DNA from: Malus domestica | Lineage: Eukaryota > Streptophyta > Magnoliopsida > Rosales > Rosaceae | Reading direction: 5' to 3' | DNA: 64,000 nucleotides | Assembly (NCBI RefSeq): GCF_042453785.1 | Contig: NC_091664.1 | Location: 673,001-737,000 of the forward strand | Shown here: positions 1 through 11,488 of the stretch, one piece after another | Numbering within the stretch: position 1 is the stretch's first letter | How the letters are laid out: every line of letters begins with the position of its first letter | The notes under the pieces: generated by a model | What the model was told of the DNA's origin: nothing | The model's input: the letters and a program-made list of their open reading frames with translations, nothing else | Databases searched by the model: none | Made by a program: the position numbers and the translations under genes

Positions 1-2531
1 TGACTTGCATGCATTCTTCCAACACTCCCCCTCAAGCTGGATCGAGGGGATTCGCTGAGCCAAGCTTGCCCAATAACCGATGAAACTGAGATGATGCTAG
101 TGCCTTTGTAAAAAGATCTGCTAGTTGATCATGGCTTCGTGTGAACATGGTCCGGATGATTTGCGTTTGAACTTGAGCTCTGATGAAATGACAATCCACT
201 TCAATATGTTTGGTTCTTTCATGGAACACAGGATTGGCAGCAATGTGCATGGCTGCCTGATTATCACACATAAGCGTCATAGGAGTAGAACTAGGAAACC
301 CTAAGTCTGAAAGAAGCCCTTTAAGCCAAATGAGTTCACATGCAGTGGCTGCCATGGCTCGATACTCAGCCTCTGCGCTGGAACGAGCAATTACTTGTTG
401 CTTCTTACTCTTCCATGTGACAAGGTTTCCACCAACAAATGTACAATAGCCTGTGATTGATTTCCTATCAATTGCATTACCTGCCCAGTCTGCATCTGTG
501 TAGCCACTAATGACAGTGGACTGATTGTTATGCATTGTAATTCCTTGCCCAATTGAACCCTTAAGATAACGAAGGATTCTCTTAACAAGGTTAAGGTGAT
601 CAACAGTGGGAGAGTGCATGAACTGACTAGCCAAGCTCACTGCATATGTGATATCTGGACGAGTGATAGTGAGGTATATGAGCTTGCCTACTAATCGTTG
701 ATAGTAGCTTACATCATGCATGGCTTCTCCATCTATGCTGAGCTTCAGTTTACAATCAACGGGAGTGATAGCAGGCTTGCAGTCAAGCATTTTTGCTTCT
801 TGAAGGAGGTCCAATACATATTTCCGTTGATGTAGAAACAGTCCTTTTGAAGATGTGGCCATTTCGATCCCCAAAAAATACTTTAACCTCCCCAAATCTT
901 TGATAGCGAAAGCTTGATGTAGTGAAAGTTTTAGTGCCTCAATCTCCATGGTATTATCTCCAGTGATGATAAGATCATCAACATAGACGAGGACCACCAA
1001 CTTCCCCTTGGTGCCAGTTCTTACAAATAACGAAGAATCAGCATTACTTCGCATGAATCCAGCCTTTTCCAGAACAGAACTGAGCTTGGCATACCAAGCT
1101 CTTGGTGATTGTTTCAATCCGTATATTGCCTTGTGCAATTTACAAACCATGTTGCCTTTAATACCATCATAGCCTGGAGGAGGTTGCATATACACTTCTT
1201 CCTGCAGCTCGCCGTGAAGGAAAGCATTCTTCACGTCCATTTGGTAGAGTGACCATCCACAATTGATTGCAACTGACAGTAAAACCCTGACTGAGTTCAT
1301 CTTGGCCACTGGTGCGAATGTTTCCTTATAATCTACACCAAAGGTTTAGGTGAAACCTCGAGCAACAAGTCTAGCCTTGTGTCTCTTGATAGATCCATCA
1401 GCTTTGAATTTAGTCTTGTAAATCCAACGACTTCCAACAGCCTTTTTTCCTGGTGGTAGTTGAACTAGGCTCCAGGTGCAATTCTCTTCCAGTGCCCGAA
1501 TCTCTTCTTTCATGGCTTGGTTCCATTGTGGGAGAAGAGAAGCTTCTTGAAAGCTTCTTGGTTCATAGTGCTTATCAATTTCACTGAGAAATGCAGCGTG
1601 AGATGTTGAGAACTTACTAAAGCTGATACATTCATTGATTGGATGTCGTGAGGCATATGTAACATAGTCCTGCAACCTAGCTGGAGGTTTTCTGATTCGA
1701 GGAGGATTTCTTTTAATCACCTGAGACTCTGTAGAGGGCGGAGAAGGATCAGAGTAGGGCTCCTCTTCACTCTCACTGGCAGTAATTTGGTCAGTTTGAA
1801 CTTCTTCACAATCTGGACTTACAATGACTGATCTCTTTTCCAACATCGGATAATTAAAGTTTTGAGGGAGTGGGAACATGTCAACTAAATCCTCCCCCTG
1901 ACTTGTAAAATAGGGATAGTCTTCTTCGAACTTCACATCTCTTGAAACTGTGCACTTCTTAGTGACTGGATTGAAGCACTTGTATCCCTTTTGAGTGGTC
2001 GAGTATCCCATAAACACACACTTGGTTGCCCTGGCATCTAGTTTGTCACGGTTCAAGGTTTGGATGTGAACAAAACACACACAACCAAACACCTTGAGAT
2101 GTGTCAAATCTATTTTCCTCCCCTTGAGAACTTCATAGGGAGATTTAAACCCTAGCACACGACTTGGAAGTCGATTGATGAGATAAGTGGCAGTAAGGAT
2201 GGCAAACGACCAAAATTTCTTTGGAACGTGCATGTGAATCATGAGAGCACGAGTTTTTTCCAAGAGATCTCTATTTTTCCTCTCGGCTACTCCATTTTGT
2301 TGGGGAGTCCCCACACAGCTGGTTTGATGTATGATACCCTGAGAACTTATGTATTGAAGCATGTTGTTGGATAGAAATTCAGTGCCATTATCTGACCTTA
2401 AAACCTTAATGTTTGATTGAAATTGCGTTTTAACATGCATGTGAAAGTCTTTGAAAATGGTAGGGACTTCATTTTTTGATTTCATAAGATATAGAAAACT
2501 TGTTCGAGAGAAATCATCAACAAATAAAAAA

Positions 2532-2675
2532 GGTCGTACCCAGTGCACAAGGCTCCCGCTTTACGCAGGGTCTGGGAGAGGTGAATGTCGGCTAGCCTTA
2601 CCTCCATTTATGGAGAGGCTGCTCCCAAGTCTCGAACCCGAGACCTACCGCTCATGGGCGAAGGCACTTGCCATC
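2532..2675 (-). mobile_element. Au-like SINE inserted in copia integrase
   Basis: On the minus strand this 144-bp block starts GATGGCAAGTGCC, has a pol III box-B-like GGTTCGAGACT, and ends GGTACGACC followed by a T run. The sequence and layout agree with my recollection of the tRNA-derived Au SINE family of angiosperms. It separates the integrase HTDVWGP motif from FVDDFSR, so it interrupts pol. I see no clear target-site duplication; some copia codons may have been lost at the junction. A second, truncated copy lies at 54983-55078. Confidence 0.8.
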
Positions 2676-3003
2676 GATTCAGTTGCAGGTCCCCATACAT
2701 CGGTGTGTACCATTTCAAAAGGTTTACTTGTCCTAGACATTGAATTACCAAAAGGTAGCCTAGTAAACTTAGAAAATTGACAAGTATCACAAGTAGGATA
2801 GGGGTTACAAAAATTTGGAAACAGTTTCGACAAGACAAGTTCAGAAGGGTGAGCTAATCTCCTATGCCAAAGTTGGTTTTCATCTATGGACTTCGATTGA
2901 GCTTGAAGAGCCTGAGTGAAACATGCATTCTTGCACAGGTAGTAAAGTCCATTTATGAAGACCCCTTCACCAATCATCTTCATGGTGAGAACATCCTGAA
3001 ACA

Positions 3004-3063
3004 TTACTTTATTTGGTGAGAAAATAGCACGGCTTACTTTATTTGGTGAGAAAATAGCACGGC
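3004..3063 (-). repeat. 30-bp direct tandem duplication in copia pol
   Basis: Two perfect adjacent copies of a 30-bp unit (3004-3033 and 3034-3063) add ten in-frame residues between the protease and integrase regions (AIFSPNKV occurs twice). Confidence 0.95.
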
Positions 3064-4552
3064 AGTTTAGGGTGTTGGTGATCTTTCCAATTGACAAAAG
3101 TTGGAAGGGAAAGGTTGGTACATAGAGGGCAGTGGAAGGTGTTTTTTGAGAGAGTAAGTTTATTTCTCCTTTTCCCAAAACTAAGACATTTTTTCCATTT
3201 GCAACAGACACATGTGAGGGGCTTGAAATTTTTTTAAAATGATGTAAATTTGTAACTTTGTTTGTCATATGATCTGTGGCGCCTGAATCAATTATCCAAC
3301 AATCAATTTCAGTACTAGTTAATAGGGCAGTAGTAAAGGCATTGAGTATACCTGATGCTTCTCCCTTTGGAACTTTCTCATTTCCAGCAAGAAATCCGGC
3401 AAATTGTCCCAACATAGCTGTGTGACTACCCTCTTCATTGCCTTGACCATGTGAGCCTCCTCCGTGCCCCTTACTTTGTAGGTAAGCTGCAAATTCATTG
3501 ATCAATGACAATGGATTGGCAGTGAACTCCATGGATCCTTGTGAGATAGTAGGAGCGTGAGCATTAGCAAGTTGTGCCTTGAAATGAGGTTGAAATTGTT
3601 GTGAGGACCTTGGTATCATCCTTCCATCTTTCCTGAACTTAGGCTTGAGTTCAGGATGAAGTTCCCAACATTTGTCTTCCTCATGACCAACACCATTGCA
3701 ATATTTGCATTTTAGATGTGTGTTTCTTCCCTTGTATACCTTGGCTTCTGAGTTCTTGTACTTTGATGCATATGCCCGAGTCTCCATTAATCTAGGATTG
3801 TGATCAACATTCATAACCTTCTTCCTTGCTTCTTCTCGTTGGATAGTTGCACAAACATTGTTGAAGGTAGGCAGGTCTTGACTCATCAAGATGTGACTCC
3901 TTAGGTCCTCGTACTCAGAGCTCAAACTCCCTAACAGTTGATAAATTTTGTCTTCCTCAGCTCGTTTTAGGAGAATGGTAGGATCTGTGGTATGAGGGAG
4001 ATATACATCCAACTCATTCCACATGGCTTTGAGGCTCCCAAGGTGTTGAACAAATGCTTTCCCTTCTTGTTGAGCACTGGCAATGTCCTTCTTTAATTGG
4101 AAGACCCGTGCATAGTTGTTTTGATTTCCATACATATCCTGCAAAGCTTTCCAAAGATCATGTGCGGAATTGGAGTAGCTAAAAATTTCAGCAACATGTT
4201 TCTCCATGGTGTTGAGCAGCAAGGACATGACAAGTTGATCTTTGCAGAGCCATGCATTGTATGTAGAGGAAGAACTGTCTGGAGCTTCCACGCTTCCATT
4301 TACAAACCCTAACTTCCCTTTGCCTCCGAGAGCTAGTGAAACAGCTCGGGACCAAGGAAGATAATTGAACTCGTTCAAGAGAACTGAACACAAACGTTGA
4401 TTGGTGTTAACCTCAACATCTGAGAAGTTTGGAGAGAGATTGTGCCGGGTTTCCTCATCATGGTTCACAGAACTTTCTTCAGTCATGACTTAGACTTTGA
4501 AAGAAAGAAAAAATTGCAGCAGCAAGAATGGCAGAGACAGGTTACAAATGAA

Positions 4553-4567
4553 CCTGCTCTGATACCA
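4553..4567 (-). other. Primer-binding site (initiator-tRNA-Met type)
   Basis: The minus strand reads TGGTATCAGAGCAGG immediately internal to the LTR. TGGTATCAGAGC is the standard plant copia match to the 3' end of initiator methionine tRNA. Confidence 0.88.
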
Positions 4568-4809
4568 TGTAGAATTTTTTATGTGTATTTCATGAAGAAA
4601 CAATTACAAATGAAACATATATATAGGAAAAGAAAGTAGACATAAGCCTAACTTGCCTAACTTGCCTAACTTGCCTAATTTCCTAACTTGCCTAACTTGC
4701 CTAATTTACACAAAGAATGTTGACTAGCCTAACTTCACTAGTCATCCAACATGTTTATTTCATGCATACATTTTAACACAAGATATGACTTGCATGCATT
4801 CTTCCAACA
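4568..4809 (-). repeat. 5' LTR of the minus-strand copia element
   Basis: This 242-bp LTR starts TGTTGG and ends CTACA on the minus strand, with TG...CA termini. Its last 24 bp on the plus strand recur at 1-24. It contains a run of about 9-bp units (acttgccta) at 4651-4705. Short LTRs of this kind are usual for small copia families. Confidence 0.88.
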
Positions 4810-5144
4810 AAATTACTAAATTATGTCGATTGAGAAGCAATTTAGACACTCATATTTGACCCTCTACACACCCCCTCTTAATTTTAACTGGTTGATTCTC
4901 CTTTGATTGTTCAATCTAACGCTAAAAAACAAGAGAGGTGTGTTGAAATCATTTCCCTTTTCTCAAATTTAGAGCGGATAACTGAAAGTTTGGAACTTGA
5001 TTATTTCCTTTTAGGTAGTTCCAGGAGTTGGATGTAGCATGTGGGTCTTTGTTAGATATATAAAACAAAACAAAAAGGATGTGCATTTAGGTTCCTGTTT
5101 TGATTTAAGATTTGGGGTTTGAATGAAATTGGTTTAATTCTCAG
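4810..5144. other. Non-coding flank, probably intron of the following gene
   Basis: AT-rich sequence with no open frame of note between the copia LTR and the splice acceptor at 5143-5144. If the gene at 5145-7010 has upstream exons they lie left of the window, which would put the copia element inside an intron. Confidence 0.5.
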
Positions 5145-7010
5145 GAAAGGTTAAGGCCCTTCTCATCTGTATTTGGGTCAAGAGATTTAAGTGAGTCTAT
5201 TGATGAGCAAGTTGGGGCAAAGAAAGGAGGGGAAGCAGACAAGAATCATGTTGCTGCTTTAGTGGCTCTCGAACTTTTCAACCATACTGATCTAGGAAAA
5301 GGACATTCTGTAGGTCCATCCACTGCTGGTGAAGTTGAAAGTTCTAATGAAGATGTAGTTCAAGAATCGAGAAAAAGGAGGAACCCCTTTGAAGGTTTGC
5401 TTTAGTATCTCAACTTTTCTTGGTGCTAGATTATCTTTGGAATGAACTAAGCTTCTCTTGATGATCATTTTTTGGTTTGTCTTCAGAGAGAAATATAATT
5501 GAAAACTGAATTGTTTCTTTATGTTGCACTAATCTTGGGGGAAAACTGAAAACCTTATTAAAACAGCCTAACTCAACCAATTCAAAAGACTATTTCTTGT
5601 TCAGGACTGGGGCGATGTTTGCTGGATCTTAATACGGTATAAAATTTGGTTGTTTAGTTCTTCATAGAACCAGCAAGCACAACAAGCGAGTTTAGTAAGT
5701 TTTCCATTTCTTCAGGTGCTAATTCGTATAGTGCATCACATTTCAAGAATGCGATTAATGTTTATGAAATGTGATTGTGCCCATTACTTCTAAAATAGGT
5801 ACCAATAGAAAATGATTGCAATGGTAGTTTGCTTGGAGAAGTGTACACATAGGGTGGGGAGTTGTAGAATGAGGTGTAGCCAAGGTGTTAAGAGTAGTAC
5901 TTCCTTGTCTATATGTACTACAGGAGATGCATATGTATGAGTTATTGGTATAGGTATGCATTGGACTTTCCACCATACGTTGTGCACGTCTGACTCTCAG
6001 TTTTATACATTTCTTAATTGCCTCAAATTTTAGTCACAGGGATAAAGTTAAATTGTAGAAATGATCTAGTAGTTTCTCCGTGTTGGTATCTGATTGAGTA
6101 GCAATCTGGCAGAACATTCCATGAATGTTTTATCAGTTGATGAGTGCTTTTCTTTCTGCGTAGAAATGTTTGTGGATATTTGCCAACATGCGTTACTTAC
6201 ATCAAGCATGGTTCAGGGGATTTCCATATCATCAGCATGTCTTTTCTTTTCGCATTGGAAGTCTTAGATTCTGGAATCGACTTGGATTTCATATCTTTAA
6301 CAGACTTTCTGTCTCTCTTTCTGTAACTGTCATACTTCTTGAGAAAGGAAAAAAAAAATTAAGTGCCACGCAGTGGCCCAGAAATTTGGATTCAAGAGAG
6401 GGACAAGTTTGTGAGATAAAGTCTCACAAAGTAGAAACATGAAAGATGAGCTGAGGGTCTCAAATTGCAAGTAGAGTTGTAGTTAGCATATACACCACAA
6501 TATGCATTGCATTGGGTAGTTTGACATCTAGCAGGAAACGTCACTTTTGCAGGCAGTTAAAACATTTGGTTACTCAATCAACTTACGTATTTGGTTATAA
6601 ATCTGATCCACATCCCCTCCCCACACCTCGTCTTTGTCTTTGAATTAGGTGGCGGTTACAAACCCATTGTAAGAAAGAATTTCACAGTGCTAGGAGGTGA
6701 TCCAACGCCAAAACCGAACCAGAAAAGGAGAAGGGACGAGAGCTTGATCGTAGGCAAGGAGAAACCAGGGCCTGCTTATAATCACTGTGAGTATGCTGCT
6801 ACATAATTTGTGAGTCAGAAACAGTTACTTGTTCATGTTTCTTGTGAAGCTCCACAAATTATTTCTTTCTTTTTGGTGGTGATGACAGATGCAAGCGGGC
6901 GTGGGTGGTGGGACTGCGACCGGGAGGGGATTGACAACGAAGAAGTAGGACTGAATGAGGTGTGGGAAGGAGTCGGATCTACCACATTGGGAGGAATAGA
7001 GTGGCATTGA
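5145..7010 (+). CDS. C-terminal three exons of an unrecognised plant protein
   Basis: I read exons 5145-5394, 6649-6786 and 6889-7010, with phases that join cleanly (0, 1, 1) and AG/GT borders (first donor GTTTGC, second GTGAGT). The first exon is open for 83 codons without needing an ATG and starts at an acceptor, so earlier exons must lie upstream. The product is hydrophilic: an acidic and Ser-rich segment, a basic patch (RKRRNPFE), a linker with KPNQKRRRDESL, then a Trp-rich tail (GWWDCDREGIDNEEVG) ending GGIEWH and TGA at 7008. The basic patches suggest a possible nuclear protein, but I do not recognise the family and assign no function. The copia element lies 335 bp upstream of the first visible exon. 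The gene could be intact with the element in an intron, or a 5'-truncated remnant. Confidence 0.6.
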
Positions 7011-7703
7011 TCTTGAGATTCTTGACTTGATGCTACGAATATTTACTTATTTAGTAGATGACCAGATGTCCTTGTTGTATAATTTAAGATATATCATTAA
7101 CAATTGAAGATGTCATGTTTACCACTCTAGCTAAAGATCATGGTGGGATGCTCTTAAATTATAAGTTTTTTTTTTTTTAACAAACGATATTACCTATACT
7201 GAAGGGATGAGATGAGTTTATCCTCACAATAAGCTAGAAATAATATGGTTTCAATTTGTATTTGACAATAATCGAATATAAGACCTGTCATTTATTAGTA
7301 AATAAGAATACCACTAGATCATAACTAAAGTTAAAAGTAAAAAATTGACCAAAACAGTTGAAAAATTCTGAGAATTCTGAGAATTCTGAGAATTCCGTGA
7401 TCGTTATCGTTCATTGTATATCGAACAATCAGTTTTTATTAAGTATTATTTATATTTGATTTTATGTACTATGAACGTTAACGGAATCCCATCAGAGGCG
7501 AGGATCCTTTTTCAAAAAGTTGAAAAGTAAAATGGTATATGTCAGCATTCAAAACTGACCGTGGGTAAGGAAGTAAAAATCTGTTTCCTTTCCGCTCCAG
7601 AGAAGGACCGACTAAATTCCTATAGAAAAAGGCGGCTTCGTCCTTGACTCCAAGCCTTGGGAGTAACCAACCAGAGCAATCGATTTTCGAGGGGTAGCCA
7701 TTA
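7011..7703. other. Intergenic spacer and UVR-gene promoter
   Basis: AT-rich spacer. At 7365-7396 a 9-bp unit (aattctgag) repeats about three times. At 7167-7330 a T-run followed by AACAAACGATATTACCTA resembles 21331-21470, so a dispersed low-copy repeat is likely. No gene seen; the last 250 bp should contain the promoter and 5' UTR of the next gene. Confidence 0.5.
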
Positions 7704-10170
7704 ATGGAGGTTGACGAAATGGATTCGCTCTTCGAGGGCATGGTCTTGTTTACCCCTAACAATTCTGGTAATAACAGTCTACCCCAATTGGAGGATTTGG
7801 AGAAACACCATCTCCCTGATCACGGTGGTCAAGATCCAGCCCTTCAATCTCACCAAGATGGAGATGCTCCTCCACCTCCGCCACCTCCGCCAGAATCATC
7901 ATCCTCCGAGCCTCTTGACGAGAACCTCTTCTCCGACCTCACAGTCCAATTCCAGACCCTCCCAAACCCAGAAGGTCCGCTAACACAGACACACGACGAC
8001 CTTGTTCAGAATCAAACCCCCGCATCGAAACCAACACCGCCTGCGACAACATCCAGACAGAACTCCTCCACTTCCAGACGGAAAAAGCGAGCCGCTGGCC
8101 TCCGCATCGGATACGCCCGCGATTCCTATTCCAGTTCCAGGGCCGATGATCCCGATCTCGACGACGACTCCCTCCCCTACACCTCCACCTCCATCTCCAC
8201 CAGCCCCGTGGTCCCTACTTCCACTCCATCTTCTGACTCCACTCCCCCTCCTCCCCCGCCTCCGCCTGTATCCTTATCAGTATCGGAACCAGAACCAGTA
8301 CCAGTAGAAGTGGTCGTAAATGACAAAGAAGCCCCTCCCGAGCTCCGGTTGGATCAGAGCAAGGCTCTGATCACCGACAAGCTCAGTCACGCTCGCCAAT
8401 TGGCTGCCTCCATCTCCGCCGCAAGGAAGGAATCCATTGCCAAGAGAAGGGCAGCAGCGGACCATCTCAATTTGGCGTCTGTCAATGAAGCCAATCTTGA
8501 GAAACAGCTGGAAGAGGCTTGCGAGGCTGAGGATTTCGACACTGCACAAAGGCTCAGTGACAGCCTTGCAGCTGCTCAGAGCCAGAAGCAAGTTCTGTTA
8601 GCCGCCCTCAGAGATGCCGAGGCCGAATGTGATGCTGTGGACACCAAAATGCATCAAGTTCTCCAATCTCAAATCACCGCCGAGGAAGAATGTGCTTCTC
8701 TGCTTCAACGCTTTGCCACCGTATGTACCTCCTCCTCCACCTTTTGATTATTTGCTTGCAGAAATTAATTGTTTTTAATAGCATAGACTACAAACAAAAT
8801 GGAGATAATGGAATGAATGGCAATTGTGAAAGTTATGACATTACAATGATGACATGTAGTAATGAGTAATGTGATGATTGTTTGGTTCGATATCACAGGA
8901 TGCCTCGAATGATGCAGATTTGGTCTTACAAACAGCAGAAGCCCACTCTTCAAAAGAAACAGAAGAATGGCTTTCATCGACTGAAGCCTTGCATGCCAAG
9001 AAAATGGAACTGGAGATTGAATCCCATATCATTGATGATGCTGGGCTTGTCTTGGACTCTTCCATTGACACTTTGGTGGAGGATGACAAGAGGGAGAAAG
9101 AATGTCTCTGTAAGAAAAAGGACGTTCTCATGGACGAACTGGAGAAGCTACTTGCTTTGGTGAAACTGAAGGAACAAGAGATTGCACAAAATGATCGTGA
9201 CATCAAACAAGTTGAGGAAAGGATTGATCTTGCTCTTTCTGGCTTCCAGGACATGCAATCCAGCATTCAGGCCAAGTCCAGCAACTTGCAAGCGGCCCTC
9301 TCTAGGATAAATGTAGAGAGTGAGGCTCTGTCAACAAAAAAGACGGAAATTGATGCCTTCCTTACTCAGGAACAAGAGAGGGAAGCAAAGTTGAGGGAAC
9401 TGGCCAGGGCTTCCACAGAGGAAGCAGAGGCATACCAACAAGTTGCTGCTCTTAGAAAAACTCTCATGTCCTCTATTTTGAAGTCCAGGGAAGATAATAT
9501 CACGCTTGCAAAGACTGAGGAAGAGCTCTCCAAGGATGTTCAAATGCTCCAACAGGATGTTTCTGCCTCAAGAGCTTCACTGCAGGAACTGTCTTCGAAA
9601 AAGTCGAGCATTCAGCAAGATATAGCATCCTCTAAGCAGAAAATGATTTTCATAGACAAAAGAATTCCAGAGCTGGAAGCAGAAAAGAAAGTCGCTGCAA
9701 CTGCAAGAAATTTTAAGGAAGCAGCACGACTTGCTGCCGAGGCTAAGTCGTTGAATGTTGAAAAGGAAGGGATACAGAATGACATGGAAAAAGCCATCTT
9801 AGAGCTTGAGAAACTCGAGCAAGAGATAAAAGAGACTGTTAACAGATTGCAGGAGACAGAGGGGCATATTCTCTCCAAGGAAAAAGAGCTAGCTACGGCT
9901 AGGTTTCAGAGGTTGCTTCTGATATCTGGTATTGCCAAAGCAGAAAGAGAAGCTGCTTTGGAGTTGGGTAACCTTGAAGAAGCTAACCTTCTGCTTGGGG
10001 AGGCCGAAGCAGCAGACTCTGAAGCAAATAAGCTTCAACCGTTATACGATCTCAAGGTGGAAGAGGTTGAAAGATTACCAAAGCAGTTCATCTCCGTGGA
10101 GCTTATATCTAATCTTGGGAGGAAGCAGTTAGAAGAATTAGCAGCATCGGTGCAACCTTCTCAGGGGTGA
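7704..10170 (+). CDS. UVR-motif coiled-coil protein
   Basis: Two exons, 7704-8720 and 8899-10170, joined in phase 0 (donor GTATGT, acceptor CACAG), give 762 aa. The first 240 residues are low-complexity, rich in Pro, Ser and acidic residues, with three poly-Pro runs. After that the protein is almost entirely charged coiled coil. UVR-type motifs (an acidic/basic helical hairpin first known from UvrB and UvrC) appear near residue 265 (LEKQLEEACEAEDFDTAQRL) and near 603 (ATARNFKEAARLAAEAKSL), with a weaker one near 692 (LGNLEEANLLLGEAEAA). Plants have large UVR-domain coiled-coil proteins of unknown role; the motif implies protein contact, not nuclease activity. The start at 7704 is the first ATG of a long open frame. 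No membrane segment or signal peptide is obvious. Confidence 0.85.
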
Positions 10171-11222
10171 CAACTTGCAGAGCTAGAGTCGAGGATTGAT
10201 TTGTTATTGATCTCTGTCGAGATTGGAAATCATAAGTCTACAAAGAGTTTGATATGAAAAGCTGGAACAAGTAAAAAAAAAAGTAATCCTACTTCATGTA
10301 CTATTACTAGAAGAGGTAATTTAGAATTGGAAATTGAAATTTTCATTTTTCTTTTTCCGAATTGGATGTGTTTTGAGTGTTTTATTTGTGGGTTTCTCAA
10401 ATTATGAATCCCCACCAAGCTTTTTTCGGTAACTTTTGTAGAGTTTCTATATTCCCTGTTTTTTCTTTCTATAATTGTGATGTGGTTCTGGATTTGTTTC
10501 TTTTCCTTCATTTTATGTTGCTTGTAAACTGTTGGGAGCCCTTACCCTTTTTTGATAGATAAATGGAGAGGCATTTTGATGTTCTTTTTTATTTATTCGT
10601 CGATCGCAGACAATGATCAAAATATGGTATCTCGTAATTTGATGACTATTTGTGATAACTTCTTCTGGTGTTCTTCTGAGATTATCATTTCTCCATCCAT
10701 CTGTTTTCTCTCCATAGATATTGTGATATCCTCAGTCGAATTTTAATGTTATTGGGGTTGTGTATTTTAGCCTCTAAAGTACGGTTGCTCTGGGCACTCT
10801 CACCTGCTACTGCCAGGATTGTGTTGAATTAATACCAAAATTTTGACCCGGTCTTAATAGTAGGAAAAGTATTTTTCCATTGATAAAATGAATAACATTA
10901 CACTTTGGGTATTTATACAAAAGCTGTCACAGCTAACAGAAAATATACCTCCAAAACTAACTAAGATTCCTTAACTTTTAAGTATTATCTCTTGTAGGTG
11001 TAATTACATTTTTATCCTTGGTACTTAATACAGAAGTCATTGAAATCAATTACAACGACTTCATATTTGCACTTTGACTCCTCTCTCTCTCTCTCTCTCT
11101 CTCCATATTTGCAGGAGACTCGAGTCTGGAGTCAACATTATTCAGAACATTGACATATTTTAAGAAGCTCCTTTGGTCCGTTAATAGTTCAGAGGATCTT
11201 GCATCAAAACTAAGACTGAGCT
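10171..11222. other. Intergenic spacer
   Basis: Downstream region of the UVR gene followed by AT-rich sequence. A (CT)n microsatellite of about 24 bp sits at 11079-11102. The stretch 10821-11139 begins TGTTG and ends CAACA, hinting at an old solo LTR, but there is no target-site duplication. No gene seen. Confidence 0.5.
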
Positions 11223-11488
11223 ATGGAGAACTCCAAAGAGATGGTTGTGAGGTTGGTTTATATAATTCCTTGTTTTCTTATGTCGAACAATAGGACTTGG
11301 AAGCTATTGGTCCAACGGTATTTCTCTTCCCAATGTTGTAAGAAGTTCGAGTCTACCATCTTAGTCTGGTGGAACCTCTACCAACTTGGAAGCCCCACTA
11401 TACCGTATATTATTTCAATGACCGTTTTCATGTTTCTTCTTTCTGACGGCTGCAATGTTTATGTTATTTCCCTTGTGTCATTTTCAGT

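Larger units (their letters stand above)
32..4486 (-). pseudogene. Copia gag-pol polyprotein, broken
   Basis: From Met at 4486 the reading frame gives gag, a CX2CX4HX4C zinc knuckle (CKYCNGVGHEEDKC), an aspartic protease site (DSGA), the integrase HHCC zinc region and the first catalytic Asp region (HTDVWGP). The frame is then cut by a SINE at 2532-2675. It resumes with integrase (SDNGTEF, GTPQQNGVAERK) and runs into reverse transcriptase. A TAA at about 1343-1346 replaces what is normally a Gln codon (GFT-stop-TFGVDY). The same frame continues through the YVDD box and RNase H (TDADWAG). A 30-bp direct duplication (3004-3063) repeats ten residues. The frame is otherwise open, so the element is fairly young but disabled. 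Confidence 0.92.
1..4809 (-). mobile_element. Ty1/copia LTR retrotransposon, decayed, left end outside the window
   Basis: Read on the minus strand the element has a 5' LTR (4568-4809), a primer-binding site directly next to it, a gag-pol coding region, a purine-rich tract (GGGGGAG, complement of 25-31) and the first 24 bp of the 3' LTR at the window edge. Integrase lies before reverse transcriptase, which defines the copia order. Both LTR copies share the 24-bp end TGTTGGAAGAATGC... The 3' LTR and left target-site duplication lie outside the window. The element is not autonomous as read: pol has a nonsense codon and is split by a SINE. Confidence 0.95.

Noticed and set aside
2608..2838. Small frames over the SINE in copia
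   Set aside because: They arise from SINE sequence fused by chance to copia codons.
10821..11139. Possible solo LTR (TGTTG...CAACA)
   Set aside because: No target-site duplication, no primer or purine tract, and no matching LTR in the window.
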